From positions 258,736-322,735 of the forward strand of contig MNCI01001967.1 in assembly GCA_015680685.1 (NCBI GenBank): 64,000 bases of DNA. The letters run 5' to 3'. The notes below the pieces were generated by a model that was given only the letters and a program-made list of their open reading frames with translations, was not told where the DNA came from and searched no databases. A program made the position numbers and the translations under genes. Below, in pieces: positions 9,205-21,535 of this stretch (position 1 is its first letter; the number at the start of each line of letters is the position of its first letter). This DNA comes from Gnetum montanum. Its lineage: Eukaryota; Streptophyta; Gnetopsida; Gnetales; Gnetaceae.

Positions 9205-11480
9205 ATGTCTCCTTCTTCATACGAAAGTGCTTCACCACCTAGGTTTGAAATAGGAAACAATCGGCAGCATAATACACATGATGTTGATTTGCCAGTCCCT
9301 CAACAGTTTTGAGTGGTATATATTCATCCCGATGAGTATATACCAGACTTCACCTTTATCCTCCATCAAGATGAACAACTGTGTTTGCGAGACTTAGAAG
9401 GTAACATAGTGTTACCTCTCGGTCGTTCAGTCCCAAGCATGCTTCTTCGTGCTCTTACATGAATTGGCATGTAGCACTTACACGCAGAATATGTTGTGCA
9501 AGACCATGACTCGAGAGAATACCATCCCATGGAGGCACAACATCAAAGGGACTTGTAACAAGAGAGACATCATAAGTCTTTGAAGGGTAAGTGGTCCCAA
9601 GATGTCCCACATGTCTTAAGCGAAAATGAGGGTGGTGCACCTACCTTAGGCAGTCGCCCACACAACAATGTTCCTCCCCTTGACTTTGGCCAAGGGGTTG
9701 TGTATCAAAANGAAATGTCCATCTTTATCATGTGTCTGTGTCCCTTTTTCAGACCCNTGATAAAGATGGACATTTCAATCGCAATCGCGATCGAGGCTGA
9801 GACTACCGAAGAGAAGGTAGCAGACACCGTCATGGTGACAGTTCTTCTTCTTCTTCACCTTCATCATCTCCCTCACCCTCTTCTTTAGTATCTAGACGTA
9901 GTCATAAAGAAAAAGACCATGGGGATAAAGGTAGGCAAAGTGGAAGTCATAAATGAAATTGCCAGGAAAGGGGATGAGGGCACTCTAGAGAATCACAACA
10001 TAGAAGAAGGGAGAGTAGGGAACAACATAGGCATCATAGATGCCATGGACAAGATGATCACGATGAACTCCTACTTGTTACTCGAAGTATGTTAGACATA
10101 ACTGAGGCTGTTAGAATTCCAACAAGGCATCAAAAAGATAGTAGGATCAAGAGATTAGATATGAACAACATCCCACGATTTGAAGGGGGATACAATGCTG
10201 ATCCTCAGAATCACTTACAAGAATTCCATGATGCGTGTGCCTTACAAAACATAGAGAACGAATGGCAAAAACTTAAGTTGTTTCCATGGACACTAGTTAA
10301 AGAAGTGAAGAGCTGGTATTGGTCCTTAGAATTGGAATCGATTCGTAGGTGAAGTACCATGTTAGAATTGTTCAACGAAAAGTACCAAACGTACTCCCGA
10401 GTGTCCAACCGGTGAAAGAAAATCCAAGGCTAGAAACAAGGAGGACATGAACCCTTGGATGTCGCCATGGGCCAATATTATGCACTATTAAATTGTTGTC
10501 CTAGCCATGGTTATTCATAGAGGGATCAATTACGCCATCTCGTAGATGGGCTTAGGCATGAAACACAAAGAACCCTTAAAACTTATGCCCAAGGAAGACT
10601 ATCTAAGCTTAGGCCTTATCAAATTCAAAGACTATTGGAGCAAGTTGCTAAGGAAGAAGGTGAGCTACGGAAGAGAGAAAGTGCAAAAGAGTATAACTGA
10701 GATCCTTCCCTTCGGAAGAGAAGAGTAAGATTTTGTGAGGATGAAGAAGAGTCACCACTCAAAGAGATGGTGAATAGGAAAATTTTGCCTATCCAAAAGT
10801 TGACATTAGAAGTATCGGCAAAAGTAGACCAAATGTGAGATTCCCTAGACAATAGATTTCAAACTATTCTTAAAATAGTAGAGGAGTCTAGAGAGCAAGG
10901 TAGTGATCGTGAAAAATGAAAGAAGAGAAAAACTGAACATGCACATAACAAGGGTAAGGGAAAAGTTTCCATCATCAAAGAAGTTGTGGATTCAGATATA
11001 GACAGTGATAGTGGATGCGAGTTATGCCAATATGACCATCCTAAGGGATGTTGCCCTGTAATCTCACATTTGCAAGAGTCTGGGGTGTATGCACTCAACC
11101 CACGATTAAACAAAAGGCAAACATCCCAAAGGTTACCGTATCCTCAAGGTAACCCAAGGCAGTTCCACCAACCCTTAACATATTATCCAAGTGAAACTCC
11201 ATCACAACCAATTGAGTAGTATCAACAATGGAAATTCCCACAATCATGGGGAATTCCACCACCAAGGAAACAGTATCCTTATCAGCAACTTAACTCATAT
11301 GGATATTACGTGCAATAGCCAGTCTCTCCACGTGACTCTCTTGGTCACGTTACTCCTCAACCTCACTAACAAGCTCGTGAGTATTATAGGACTCATTCTC
11401 CTAGGGGCAATGTTCCACAACTATACCATCCTTCTCATCCAACCACATCTCTTCTACCAATAGCTTCACTACTACCTGCT
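9205..11480 (+). pseudogene. Element C gag (Athila-like), broken
   Basis: ATG at 9205 (MSPSSYESASPPRFEIGNNR) begins the structural polyprotein. Parts in order: an N-terminal region (9205-9710); a Ser/Arg/His-rich tract (about 9780-10060, e.g. SSSSSSPSSSPSPSS); the capsid-type domain (10089-10352, with IPTRHQKDSRIKRLDMNN and LKLFPWTLVKEVKSWYW); a Lys/Glu-rich helical region; and a zinc-knuckle-like CELCQYDHPKGCC at about 11018-11056 with C-x2-C-x3-H spacing. Stops include TGA at CGA-type positions and TAG at CAG-type positions. A 45-bp block between two single Ns (9711, 9757) looks misassembled. Gag is normally fused to pol in one frame in this group. Confidence 0.85.
9712..9776. repeat. Inverted repeat bounded by single Ns, likely assembly artefact
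   Basis: GAAATGTCCATCTTTATCA (9712-9730) is the exact reverse complement of 9758-9776. One arm begins right after N at 9711 and the other right after N at 9757. In the gag frame the right arm continues sensibly (DKDGHF), while the left arm does not. The 45-bp block is most simply a misoriented gap fill. Confidence 0.7.
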
Positions 11481-11486
11481 CCCGCA

Positions 11487-12512
11487 ATGCAAGGTGAAAT
11501 CCCTGTCCAGCTACAGCAACGTAATGCCACAAGGGCTATTAACTCTCAACCTACTATTGGTTCCGACAACTGCATGAAGAAAAGACCTTTCTTTAGAACC
11601 AACAGTCCAACCAAGCCCTTGAAATCACAAGTAGTTGATTCCTTAGATGCCTCAGTATCGATTAAAACTTTAGAGCCTCTTTCAACCCAACCACTACACT
11701 CAACGCATATGGTCATGCTAACACATGCCATCACCAATTGGATCAAAGTTGGCCATCTTCCCAGGAAATTTTCTGATCCTAGGAGTCCTCTAATATATTT
11801 ACAAATTACTAGAAATGAGCCATGCAAAGCTCTTTTGGATTCAGGTTTTAGTATCAATTTAATCTCTCAAGAAATGTACAAGGCCTGGAACTTGCCTTTG
11901 CTAAAAAAGAGTAACATCTGTTTAGAGTTGGCTGACTAGTCCATCACTGTCCTGTTGGGACTAGTGGAGGACATTGTCACCACTGTTTGTGGATGGTCAT
12001 ATCCAGCTGACTTCCTAGTGATTCAAGTAAACAATGGTAAGGGGGACTTCCCAATCATAATGGGAAGAGCATGGCTAAGCATAGTTGATGCGTGCCTAGG
12101 AATTCACGATCTTTCCTTAAAAATATCAAAGGAAAATACATTTAGAAAGATTGAGAAGAAGAAAGTTCCATGCATCGCATATAGTGACACATGGTGTAAT
12201 TGCGTGCAGAGGTCATGGTTTGTGCAAAGTTTAGCATTGCCTACATGCAATCAGTGTGCACAAGTGATCAACATACAAAGATGCTTGTATGCGGCAGCCA
12301 CACGACATGAAGGTACCCAGTGGCTAACAACTGATCAAGAAAGTAGTTCAATCATATGCATGGAACCAACTGAGGGTTTGACTTGTGCTTACATCGATAG
12401 CATAGAGGCATTAGAGCAAGTCTACCGCCAACTTCCAAGTATTAACCTCGAAAATATCAACTGGGGGAAGTTGGAAATCCTTGAGAAATTTAAGCAGAGC
12501 CCCTCAAGCTGA
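11487..12512 (+). pseudogene. Element C aspartic protease region of pol
   Basis: This region follows gag. The active-site triad is retained as LLDSGFSINLIS (about 11830-11866), with F replacing the usual Ala after DSG. About 70 residues later comes PIIMGRAWLS (about 12052-12081), the second conserved hydrophobic-G-R strand of retroviral-type proteases in Athila elements. One TAG at 11937 splits the two halves. From 12090 to 12512 a linker of about 140 residues contains repeated Cys, leading to the reverse transcriptase. It would act inside the virus-like particle to cut Gag-Pol. Confidence 0.8.
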
Positions 12513-12529
12513 AACCATTACCCATTGGT

Positions 12530-13978
12530 ATGGAATACACATTTCTTAAAAATGGAAAACTGGTAATTATTAACACTAAGCTTGCTCCTCAACAAAAAGA
12601 AAGACTGCTGAAGGTAAGAAATAAATGGTCGAAAGCCTTCGCTTGTTCATATCCTGAATTAACTGGAATAGATCCTAGGATATGCCAACATAGGATTTAC
12701 ACTAACCCCTCCATGAAGCCTCGAAGATAATCACAAAGGCGATTGAACCAAAAGCTGAAGTAAGTAGTTAAGGAAGAAATCGAATAGCTTCTCAAAGTTG
12801 GGTTCATATACCCCATTGTTGATAGTGAATGGGTTAGCCCCTTAGTTATTGTACCTAAAAAGGGAGGCAAATGGAGTGTGTGCATAGATTTCAGGCTACT
12901 AAATATGGCAACATTCAAAGATCACTTTTCATTGTCATTTGTCGACCAATTCTTAGACATCATTGCAGGGCATCACTATTATAGTTTTCTAGATGGATAG
13001 AGCGGATATAACCAAATACAAATAGCCCCAGAAGACCAAGCCAAGACTATGTTCACTAGTCCTTGGGGAACATTTGCATACAAAAAAATGCCATTTGGCT
13101 TGTGCAATGCGCCTGCAACATTTCAACAACTAGTTCTAACCATATTCCAACAGCAGATAGGGAATGGCATGGAGGTCTTTATGGACGACTTCTCCACTTA
13201 TGGAGCAAACTTTGATCAAGCCTTGGACTGGTTAGAGCAAGTGTTAAAAAGATGTGTAGAAACCAATTTGAGGCTTAACTAGTAGAAAAGCCATTTAATG
13301 GTCCAAGAAGGCATAGTACTAGGGCACAAAATCTCACACACAGGGATAGAGGTAGACCCCAAGAAAATCAAAGTTATCCAAGGAATTACCCATCAATCAG
13401 AAATTGTCAAAGATATTCAGTCATTCCTTGGACACACTGGCTACTATAGGAGATTTATTGAGAACTTTTCAAAGGTTGCCAAACCATTGATGGAATTAAT
13501 GAAAAAGGACATACCTTTCGAATGGACCAAGGAATGCGAACTAGCTTTCCAAACTTTAAAATAGAAGCTAGTAGAAACACCCATTCTACAAGCTCCTAAC
13601 TAGTCTAAACCATCCCATATCATGACTGACACGTCCAACTATGCCTTAGGAGCCGTACTTACCCAGTTAGATGACCAGAAGCATCCTTATTACATCCACT
13701 ATGCAAGTAGAAGTATCTCTAGTGCATAGCTTAACTACACTACCATAGAGAAAGAATTAATGATTGTAGTGTTTACACTAGAAAAATTTAGGCACTATGT
13801 CTTGGGCTATAAGGTATTCGTACACACGGATCATAGTGCAATCCAGTTCCTCATGAATAAGGCAATGGTAAGTCCTCGCATCATACGATGGCTTGTAATC
13901 CTACAAGAGTTTGATTTAACAATGATTGATTGCAAAGGCACCGAGAATGTAGTTGCTAATCATTTATCTCGGTTGTGA
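12530..13978 (+). pseudogene. Element C reverse transcriptase and RNase H
   Basis: RT motifs are readable in order: VPKKGGKWSVCIDFRLLN (about 12850-12905), the FLDG strand near 12990 (stop after it), TSPWGTFAYKKMPFGLCNAP (13055-13115), and the catalytic loop VFMDDFS (about 13175-13195; the YxDD box appears as FMDD). The thumb/connection region runs to about 13560 (GHTGYYRRFIENFSK). RNase H follows: MTDTSNYALGAVLTQ at about 13622, EKELMIVVF at 13751, and HTDHSAIQFL at 13826. TAG codons at 13280 and 13283 stand where element B has TGG and CAA. At least five stops make it inactive. Confidence 0.9.
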
Positions 13979-15360
13979 TGGGACAACAAAGAGGATGAGT
14001 ATCCAATTTTTGATCATTTTCCTGATGAATTCCTCTTTGCTGGTGTAGTGAATAATCAATCACCCATGGAGAGAAATTGGTATAGTAGCATTCTTACCTA
14101 TCTCCTCATCCAACAAATCCCACAAGAGTTAAACCTTAAGAAGAAACAACAGTTTCTTCACTGAGCCAAGTACTTTATGGAGATCAATGGGCAACTTTAC
14201 AAAGTGTGTCCCAATGGCTTGGTTTGATGGTGTGTTCCCGATATAGATCAACTGCGAGTTCTCCAAGATGCTTATGAGGGTCCTTGTGGGGGTCATTACA
14301 CTGGGAGACAAACAACCATTAAGATCTTGCTTGTAGGATATTATTGGCCTACATTGTTTTGAGATGCCCATCGTTTTGTCCAATCGTGTGAGCGCTATCA
14401 ACATGATTGGGGAATGAATGCTAGCATGGAGGGTCCACAATAATGGATCCAACCGTTACAACCCTTTGACATTTGGGGAATTGATTTCATGGGCCCAATT
14501 ACACCAATGTCCAATAGAAAAGCTTATATTATTGTTGCCATTGATTACCTTACAAAATGGGTAGAAGCAGCTACTGTTAAAGATTGTACATCATCTACAA
14601 CTGCACGATTTGTTCAACAATAGATCATGGACAGGTTTTGTGTGTCATGTGCACTTATTTCAGACAATGGTACACACTTCACAGGTGCAAATTTTCAAAA
14701 ATTAATACAACGCTTATGGGTTGAACACAAACTGACAACACCATACCACCCCCAAGTGAATGGTGAAGTCGAAGTCACCAACAAGGAGATTATGAAGATA
14801 TTGACAAGAACTATTAGCAAGTTTAGGCAAGACTGGAGAACTAAACCGAACAATGCTCTTTGGGTATACCGCTCCACATGGAAACTCCCTATAGGCTACT
14901 CTCCCTATGAGTTAGTGTATAGTAAATTACCAACACTTTCCTTTCAAACTGAGCTCCATACACTATCCATGACATTTGACCTTAACCTTGACCTTGATCT
15001 AACACAAAAACAATGGTTAGTAACCCTTAACTTACTAGCTGAAAACTAACTAGCTACCCTGTGATCTAACGAATTACACAAGGCATTCAATAAACAACGT
15101 CATGACCTAAGAATTAGGAAAGTTAAATATCAATCAGGAGATAAGGTTCTCTATTGGAATCCCACACATGTTCCACAACGTACTAAATTTCAAACACTAT
15201 GGGAAGGACCTTATATTATTTATGCAACTTTTCCTTCGAGGGCCATGACAATATACAAACTTGAGAGCCTGAACAAGAAACTGTTGATCAGCGTGCAACA
15301 AACCAAACCTTTCCATGAGCTTAGGATAGCCAGTACACATGCTACCTCTGCTGGTGGATA
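13979..15360 (+). pseudogene. Element C integrase
   Basis: The zinc-binding HHCC domain lies at about 14265-14415 (GGHYTGRQTTIK, then the cysteine pair read as SCERYQ, so the last Cys is Tyr). The catalytic core has its first Asp in IDFMGP (about 14481), the second in SDNGTHF (14662-14682) and the Glu in the NGEVEVTNKE segment (14759-14788). A TAG lies at 14622. The C-terminal domain ends in a GPYI motif (about 15205), the GPY/F module of gypsy integrases. The enzyme joins cDNA to host DNA; this copy has several stops. Confidence 0.88.
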
Positions 15361-17178
15361 ACCTTGCTCACTATTTCAGATCTCCTCCTTCCAACTCAGT
15401 TGTGGGGAAGATGGCCACCTATGCTAACCGTTCTAGGCCCTCAGTTCTTTTTGAATTTTTGTTTTACACATTTTTCAATTTTTCTTATTTTTGTTTTACA
15501 TCATCATTCACATCTTTACTATTTCTTTGTTTGCTTGATTTACTTTTATTTATCATCCAATAAGTGCTCATGATGGTGGATTGAATTATATCACATTGAT
15601 TGCTAATGTTTGGTTTTTACTTTTGAATTATGATGCTGATATTAAGGTATGGTTCTTTTGGTAAAACAGACAATGAGTCTACCCATCCACTCATCCATAC
15701 AACTCTATTGTCTCATTTGGCTTGGAAATGTACAGTCCCTTTTTTCTATGTAAACTTGTTAATAAATTGGTGGCTGGGTATTTTTCAAANNNNNNNNNNN
15801 NNNNNNNNNNNNNNNNNNNNNNNNNNNNNNNNNNNNNNNNNNNNNNNNNNNNNNNNNNNNNNNNNNNNNNNNNNNNNNNNNNNNNNNNNNNNNNNNNNNN
15901 NNNNNNNNNNNNNNNNNNNNNNNNNNNNNNNNNNNNNNNNNNNNNNNNNNNNNNNNNNNNNNNNNNNNNNNNNNNNNNNNNNNNNNNNNNNNNNNNNNNN
16001 NNNNNNNNNNNNNNNNNNNNNNNNNNNNNNNNNNNNNNNNNNNNNNNNNNNNNNNNNNNNNNNNNNNNNNNNNNNNNNNNNNNNNNNNNNNNNNNNNNNN
16101 NNNNNNNNNNNNNNNNNNNNNNNNNNNNNNNNNNNNNNNNNNNNNNNNNNNNNNNNNNNNNNNNNNNNNNNNNNNNNNNNNNNNNNNNNNNNNNNNNNNN
16201 NNNNNNNNNNNNNNNNNNNNNNNNNNNNNNNNNNNNNNNNNNNNNNNNNNNNNNNNNNNNNNNNNNNTTTTTCTTTGGTGAATTCTTGTGGGTAAGTTTT
16301 TAACTCTTACTTCCAAATGACATTCCTAGAGCCTACGGACTCTTTGGTTTCTGGGTTTGTCAGAGCATAAAGGGCATGAGCCTACTTTGGGGAGGACCCA
16401 TTGGCATTCCTTTTTGGTGCAATTTTTAACTTCTTTTCCTTAAACATTTCCTGCAATCAATCATTTCTTATTTCACCCCCATCCATGACATCCATTTTAT
16501 TGGCGTTGCTGTTGTTATTTTTCCCATCTTTCTTGTTCCTCATATTTTTTCATCTTATAGCTACCAGAGGTTCGCTCTTAGTCATGGGGGCCCTGGCATA
16601 AATTTTTTAATTTTTTCCATTCTACTATTCACCTAACCCCTACACCTTGGGTAGTCACCAGTGATAAATCTCCGAACCAGTTTCTACCATAACCACAACT
16701 TAGCCAATGCGCTTCATATCAAGGCAAGGTATCAACTGCATTGTGGTTTATCTATCCTTGCTCATTTGTGACTATGTTGTGTGAGAAAATGGTGATCATA
16801 CAAACAATCGACTGGGCTTGGAGGAAGCAGTCAGGATGGACTAGAATTGGAGCATTATGAAAGGAGCAAGTTTGGTGGCATAGCTATGGATAAACAATGG
16901 AAGGTGCAATCTCAGCATTGGCTGCAACACACTTCATCTTCTTTCTCTCTCTCTTTCTCTTCAAGCTACCAAATAAAGGCTTGGATGTCATTTATGTATG
17001 AGTGTTCATGACAATGGTCATGAATACTAATGTTGTAATATGCTTATTGATCCGTTCATTGGGCACGTTGAGTCTATCATCCCATTCCACCGTCACTTAT
17101 TAATTAGTTAATAATCCCATACCTTCCCAATATTTTGTAAGGAACTCGAGGATGAGTTTTCATTCAATCATGGGGGTA
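15361..17178 (+). other. Element C 3' non-coding region and polypurine tract
   Basis: This is a long untranslated stretch between integrase and the 3' LTR, with T-rich sequence after 15430 and a 478-bp N gap (15790-16267). It shares blocks with element A: GGGCATGAGCCTACTTTGGG (near 16371), CTACCAGAGGTTCGC (16561) with an internal AGTCATGGGGG at 16580-16590, and the final TGGGGGTA polypurine tract at 17171-17178. Any env-like ORF here would have to be hidden in the gap. Confidence 0.75.
15790..16267. other. Assembly gap (478 N)
   Basis: Unknown sequence inside the 3' non-coding part of element C. The homologous part of element A (roughly 230-870) suggests ordinary non-coding element sequence is missing. 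Confidence 0.98.
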
Positions 17179-18012
17179 TGATGAACCATGATATTAAGGC
17201 CACAATATCGCATCCGTGATATCGGGTCTACGATATCGGAGCCAACCATGCGATGTTGGATACCCAATATTAGGACCTATCTCCTTACCTATAAATAAGA
17301 GGCAGGTGCACTTGGTTTGGTAATAGTTAGTTAGACCCTTAGCCAAACTCTTGCCTTTTCTCCCTCCTAGAGTTAGAATTATTTCTATGTGCCCGTAGTA
17401 GGAGTCCTAAAGTGAATGAATCTTTATTTGAGCATTGTGTACCTGAGCATACCTTGTGTACAGCAATAAAGATGAACTTTATGATAAACCTTGCAGCATC
17501 TAGAATATATTAATTAGTGTTAATTAATGTTATTAAATGCTTTCTTAGTTAATTAGTGTCTTCTCTCACCCTACACTTTCTTAAGTAAATACACTTAGTA
17601 CGACCATTCGAGCATGTGTGTAACACTTGGTACCCCAGTAACGATTAGCGTTTGGTAATCCTAGTAGTGTTGCACTGGTTCAGGATGTGTATGGCAAGTG
17701 GGAATGAATGTTGGTGTTAGGATTAGTTAGAACTTAGTTAATGAGTAGTTAAGTAAAATTAGTCACTTAGTGATCTCTCTCCTTCCTTATTAGCACAGGA
17801 CATAAAAACACAAAAGATATAAAAGTCATATGCCTCAAGCTTACTTAACCATATAATTGTGACATACAAGTAAGTTTGGGAAGACAACGATTAACCAACC
17901 CATCCTTGTTCCACAAAGGCACATAAGCACTTAGTCCTTGGAATCCGATCGGATTGTGCATGAAATGCTTGTATTCGTATGGTTGAGCATAGGGGTACCT
18001 CGCCACTCATCA
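17179..18012 (+). repeat. 3' LTR of element C (834 bp)
   Basis: TGATGAACCATGATATTAAG to CGCCACTCATCA. It is the partner of 8238-9072, with a TATA box (TATAAATA) at 17290-17297 and AATAAAGAT near 17463. The flanking GAAAG at 18013-18017 resumes gag of element B. Confidence 0.92.
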
Positions 18013-19174
18013 GAAAGAAAATCTAGAACTAGAAATAAGGGACTCACATGACCCTTGATGTAGCAATGGACAGATATTATTCATTGTTACATAGATGCCC
18101 AGGCCATGGATTTTTATCAAAGGAACAACTAAGGCACATCATAGATGGGCTAAGAAGCAAAACAAAAGAGACCCTTAGGGTTTATGCCTAAGGAAGACTA
18201 TTAGAATTAACCATCCATCGAATTCAAAGACTCATCGATCAAGTGGCAAAAGAAGAAGGAGAACTCAGAAAAAGGGAATTAGCTGAAGAATACAATAAGG
18301 ATCCATCAATCCAAAAAAGGGATGCATAGGTGTGTGATACCCAAGAGGAAGAAACCTTAGATTAAGTCATCAAGAAAGAGACTCTATTAATTCAAAAATC
18401 TGTTGTTAATGTACCAGCATAGGTAGCGAAAATGTGGGATTTAGTAGATGAACAATGTACAATAGCACTAAAGATTATGGAGGAGAAAGTAGAATGAGCG
18501 CTCAACAGAGGTAGAGACAAAAAGAAGAAGAGCGAATTTGGATAAAATGATAAAGTTGCTTCAGTAGCTGGGTACTTAGACACCAGCTCCACAAATGATG
18601 AACGTTACACTGTGTGCTAGTATGAACATCCTAAGGGATGTTGTCCAATCATTATACATTTGCAAGAAACTAGGGCACACGCACTTAACCCATGATTTGT
18701 TCAAAAGAAAATGTCCAAACAGTTATCTTATCCTCAAGGTAAGTATAGATGATAAGCACAACCAATGTACTATCCTAGTGGAGCCTTGCTGCAGCTGCAA
18801 GAGGACTACCATCAGTAGTGGTAGCAACCACAATCATGGGCCCACCATCGCCATGTCAATAGTATCCATACCAATAACCTGACCCTTATGGATACTATGT
18901 CTAGCATCCAATCTTGCTTGATTATGCAATTATTCAAACCTCACAGTACTATTCAGCAAATTACCATAGGTCAATGCCACCAAGGACTAATTCCAACTTA
19001 TACATGCATCCTCCAACAGCTAGACATTCTGCTTAATACTTTAGTCCTATGCCACTAATGCCACCTCCTGTTATGTAGGGGAACTTACCATCATAACCCT
19101 AGCCAAAAAGCACTACAATGGTAGTTAATACACATGAGAGGAAGGTTACTTATGAGTCTCAACCTAAGAAATGA
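18013..19174 (+). pseudogene. Element B gag, 3' part
   Basis: This continues the gag split by element C: the GAAAGAAAATCTAGAAC junction matches element C gag at 10415-10435. The zinc-knuckle region survives as YEHPKGCCP near 18620-18645. There TAG replaces a Gln codon, and the first Cys of the CxxC pair appears as Tyr. The following proline- and glutamine-rich stretch leads to protease. Stops and shifts are frequent. Confidence 0.75.
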
Positions 19175-20150
19175 TTGTTCTTCAAAACGAGTCTAGAGAA
19201 GACTCAGCAAATGGGGAACACGTCTAACTCCATCTCATCCACATCGAATCCTTCCCAATGCAATAAGCTTCCAGCTTTATTAGGTCCAAGCATCACAACT
19301 ATCATGCTCACACAAACAGTAACCCCTTGGATCAAGGTAGGGGCTCTTTCACAAAAAAGAACTAATCCAAGAAGTCCCTTAATTTATCTCCAAATAGTAA
19401 GAAAAAAACCATGCAAAGCTCTATTAGATTATGGGTCTTGAGTAAATCTAATATCTCAAGACATGCACTAGGCCTAGAACCTTTCACGACTAAAGAAAAG
19501 TAACATCTATTTAGAGCTTGTAGACCAGTCAATCATAGTTCCACTTGGATAGGTGGATGATGTGATTACTACCATCAGTGGCTGGTCCTATCCTGCTAAT
19601 TTTCTAGTAATTCATGTGGAGAAAAATAAGTAAGAGCTCCCAATTATGATGGGAAGAGCTTGGCTTAGCACTGTGGATGCTAAGCTTGAAATTCATGATT
19701 TATCCTTGGAAATTTCCAAGGAAGATGAAGCTGAAATCATACACAAACGAAGGGTGCCATGTATTGCATACAACAATCATGGGTGCAATTGTGTGCAAAG
19801 AATTTGGGCCATTAAATGAAAAGAGACTAAAGCATGTAATCAATGCATAGAAATAAGTTATGTGCAAATTTTCCTATATGCAGTAGCCACCCAACAAGAG
19901 GACACCTAGTGGCTGATTACCAATGAAGAAATCTAATTTGATAAGTACATGGAACTAGAAGAACATATCATTAGTACCTACATGGAAAAAATAGATAAGC
20001 TGGAACAACTAAGAAAAAGACACTCTTACCCTCAAAATAATTAGAAGGAAGAAACAAACTAGGGACACTTGGAAATCCCAAACACAATGGAACCAAAATC
20101 GTTGGAATTGAAGGCCCTATTGGCAACATGAGAATATGCATTTTTGAGCA
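19175..20150 (+). pseudogene. Element B aspartic protease region
   Basis: The active-site loop reads LLDYGS at about 19422-19439, so the DSG triad has become DYG. A stop follows, then VNLISQDM. The second strand is kept (PIMMGRAWLS, about 19638-19667). It is collinear with 11487-12512 of element C. The Ser-to-Tyr change at the catalytic loop would on its own weaken or destroy activity. Confidence 0.75.
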
Positions 20151-21535
20151 ACAAGAAGTCGATAATTATCAATGCTTAACAGATGGCCTATAGCATTCGC
20201 ATGGTCTTATGATGAGATCATAGGAATTTATTCATGAATTTTCCAACACTGAATCTGCACTAATCCTGTAGTCAAACCAAAATGTCAACCTCAATAAAGA
20301 CTTAATCCTAAACTCAAGGAGGTAGTCAAGCAATAATTGGAAAAGTTGCAAAAGGTATAATTTATTTATCCAATTGCAGATAGTGAATGGGTAAGCCTTT
20401 GGTGATAGTTCCAAAGAAGGGAGGTAAATGACACATCTGCATCAACTTCCGGTTGTTAAACTCAGCCACATTTAAAGATCATTTTCCATTACCCTTTGTT
20501 GATCAAGTCCTAGACACAATTTCAGGACACGAATACTATAGTTTTATGGATGGATACAATTAAATTTCTCATTACATCAGAAGACCAAGAAAAAACCACA
20601 TTCACCAGTCCATGGGGAATGTTTGCTTACATACATATGCCTTTTAGTCTATGTAATGTGTCAACAACCCTCTAGAGATTGGTTTTAAGCATCTTCCAAA
20701 AGTAGATAGGCAATGTTGTTGAAGTTTTTATGGATGATTTCTCCACATATGAGCTAGATTTCAAACAAGCCCTGGACTAATTAGAGCAAGTACTTGAAAA
20801 ATGTGTTGAAACAAATTTGAAGCTCAATTGGCAAAAGAGCCATCTTAAGGTCTAGGAAGGCATAGTACTAGAACACAAAATCTGCCAAAAGGGTATAGCT
20901 GTAGATCTTGAAGAAATCAGAGTAATCCAAAATTTCACTTAAAGGGCATAGATAGTAAAAAATGTAAGATCCTTTTTGGGCCATATGGGATACTACAAAA
21001 AATTTATCAAAAACTTCTCGAAAATAACCAAACTGCTGGTAGAACTCACAAAGAAGGATGCACCTTTTGAGTGAACTGAGTCATGTAAAAAGGTGTTCAA
21101 ATCTCTCAAACAAAAGTTAGTTGACATACCAATCCTTCAAGCCCTAGATTGGTCAAGGCTTTTTCATATCATGACAGATGCCTCTAATTATGCACTTGGT
21201 GTAGTAATGACACAACTTGATGATCAAAAGAGACCATACTGCATACACTGTGCCAATAGGAGCATCATTAGATCACAATTAAACTACATCACAATGAAAA
21301 AGGAGTTGATGGCCATGGTGTATATAATTGAAAAATTCAAACATTATGTGCTTGATTACTAGATCTATGTCCACACAAACCATAGTGCCATTTGATTTTT
21401 AATGAACAAGCCAACAGTTAGTCCTAGAGTGATAAGATAGCTTGTGATTCTTCAAGAGTTTGACATCACAATGATTGATAAAAAGGGAACAGAAAATTTT
21501 GTAGCTAATCATTTATCAAGGTTGAAATGGGACAC
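20151..21535 (+). pseudogene. Element B reverse transcriptase and RNase H
   Basis: Readable RT blocks are VPKKGGK (about 20411), FRLLNSATFKDHFPLPFVDQ (about 20446-20505), YYSFMDG (about 20531), and after a frameshift TNLKLNWQKS (20812-20841). The catalytic loop near 20725 reads VFMDDFST. RNase H: MTDASNYALGVVMTQLDDQ from 21171, EKELMAMVY-type motif at 21298-21330, and NHSAI near 21380 (usual D replaced by N). It ends at GTENFVANHLSRL (21487-21525). Confidence 0.82.

Larger units (their letters stand above)
8238..18012 (+). mobile_element. Inner Athila-like Ty3/gypsy element C, nested in B
   Basis: 5' LTR (8238-9072), primer site (9074-9091), gag, protease, RT, RNase H, integrase, about 1.8 kb of non-coding 3' region holding a 478-bp N gap, polypurine tract (17171-17178) and 3' LTR (17179-18012). 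It is about 9.8 kb, with the same family signatures as element A. Unlike element B it has no visible extra ORF between integrase and the 3' LTR. It is younger than B because it interrupts B's gag. All frames contain stops. Confidence 0.92.

Noticed and set aside
11191-11463. Out-of-frame ORF in element C gag
   Set aside because: It is a shadow of the Pro/Gln-rich gag C-terminus, which is read in another frame.
15630-16316. Long open frames on both strands
   Set aside because: They are artefacts of the 478-bp N gap.
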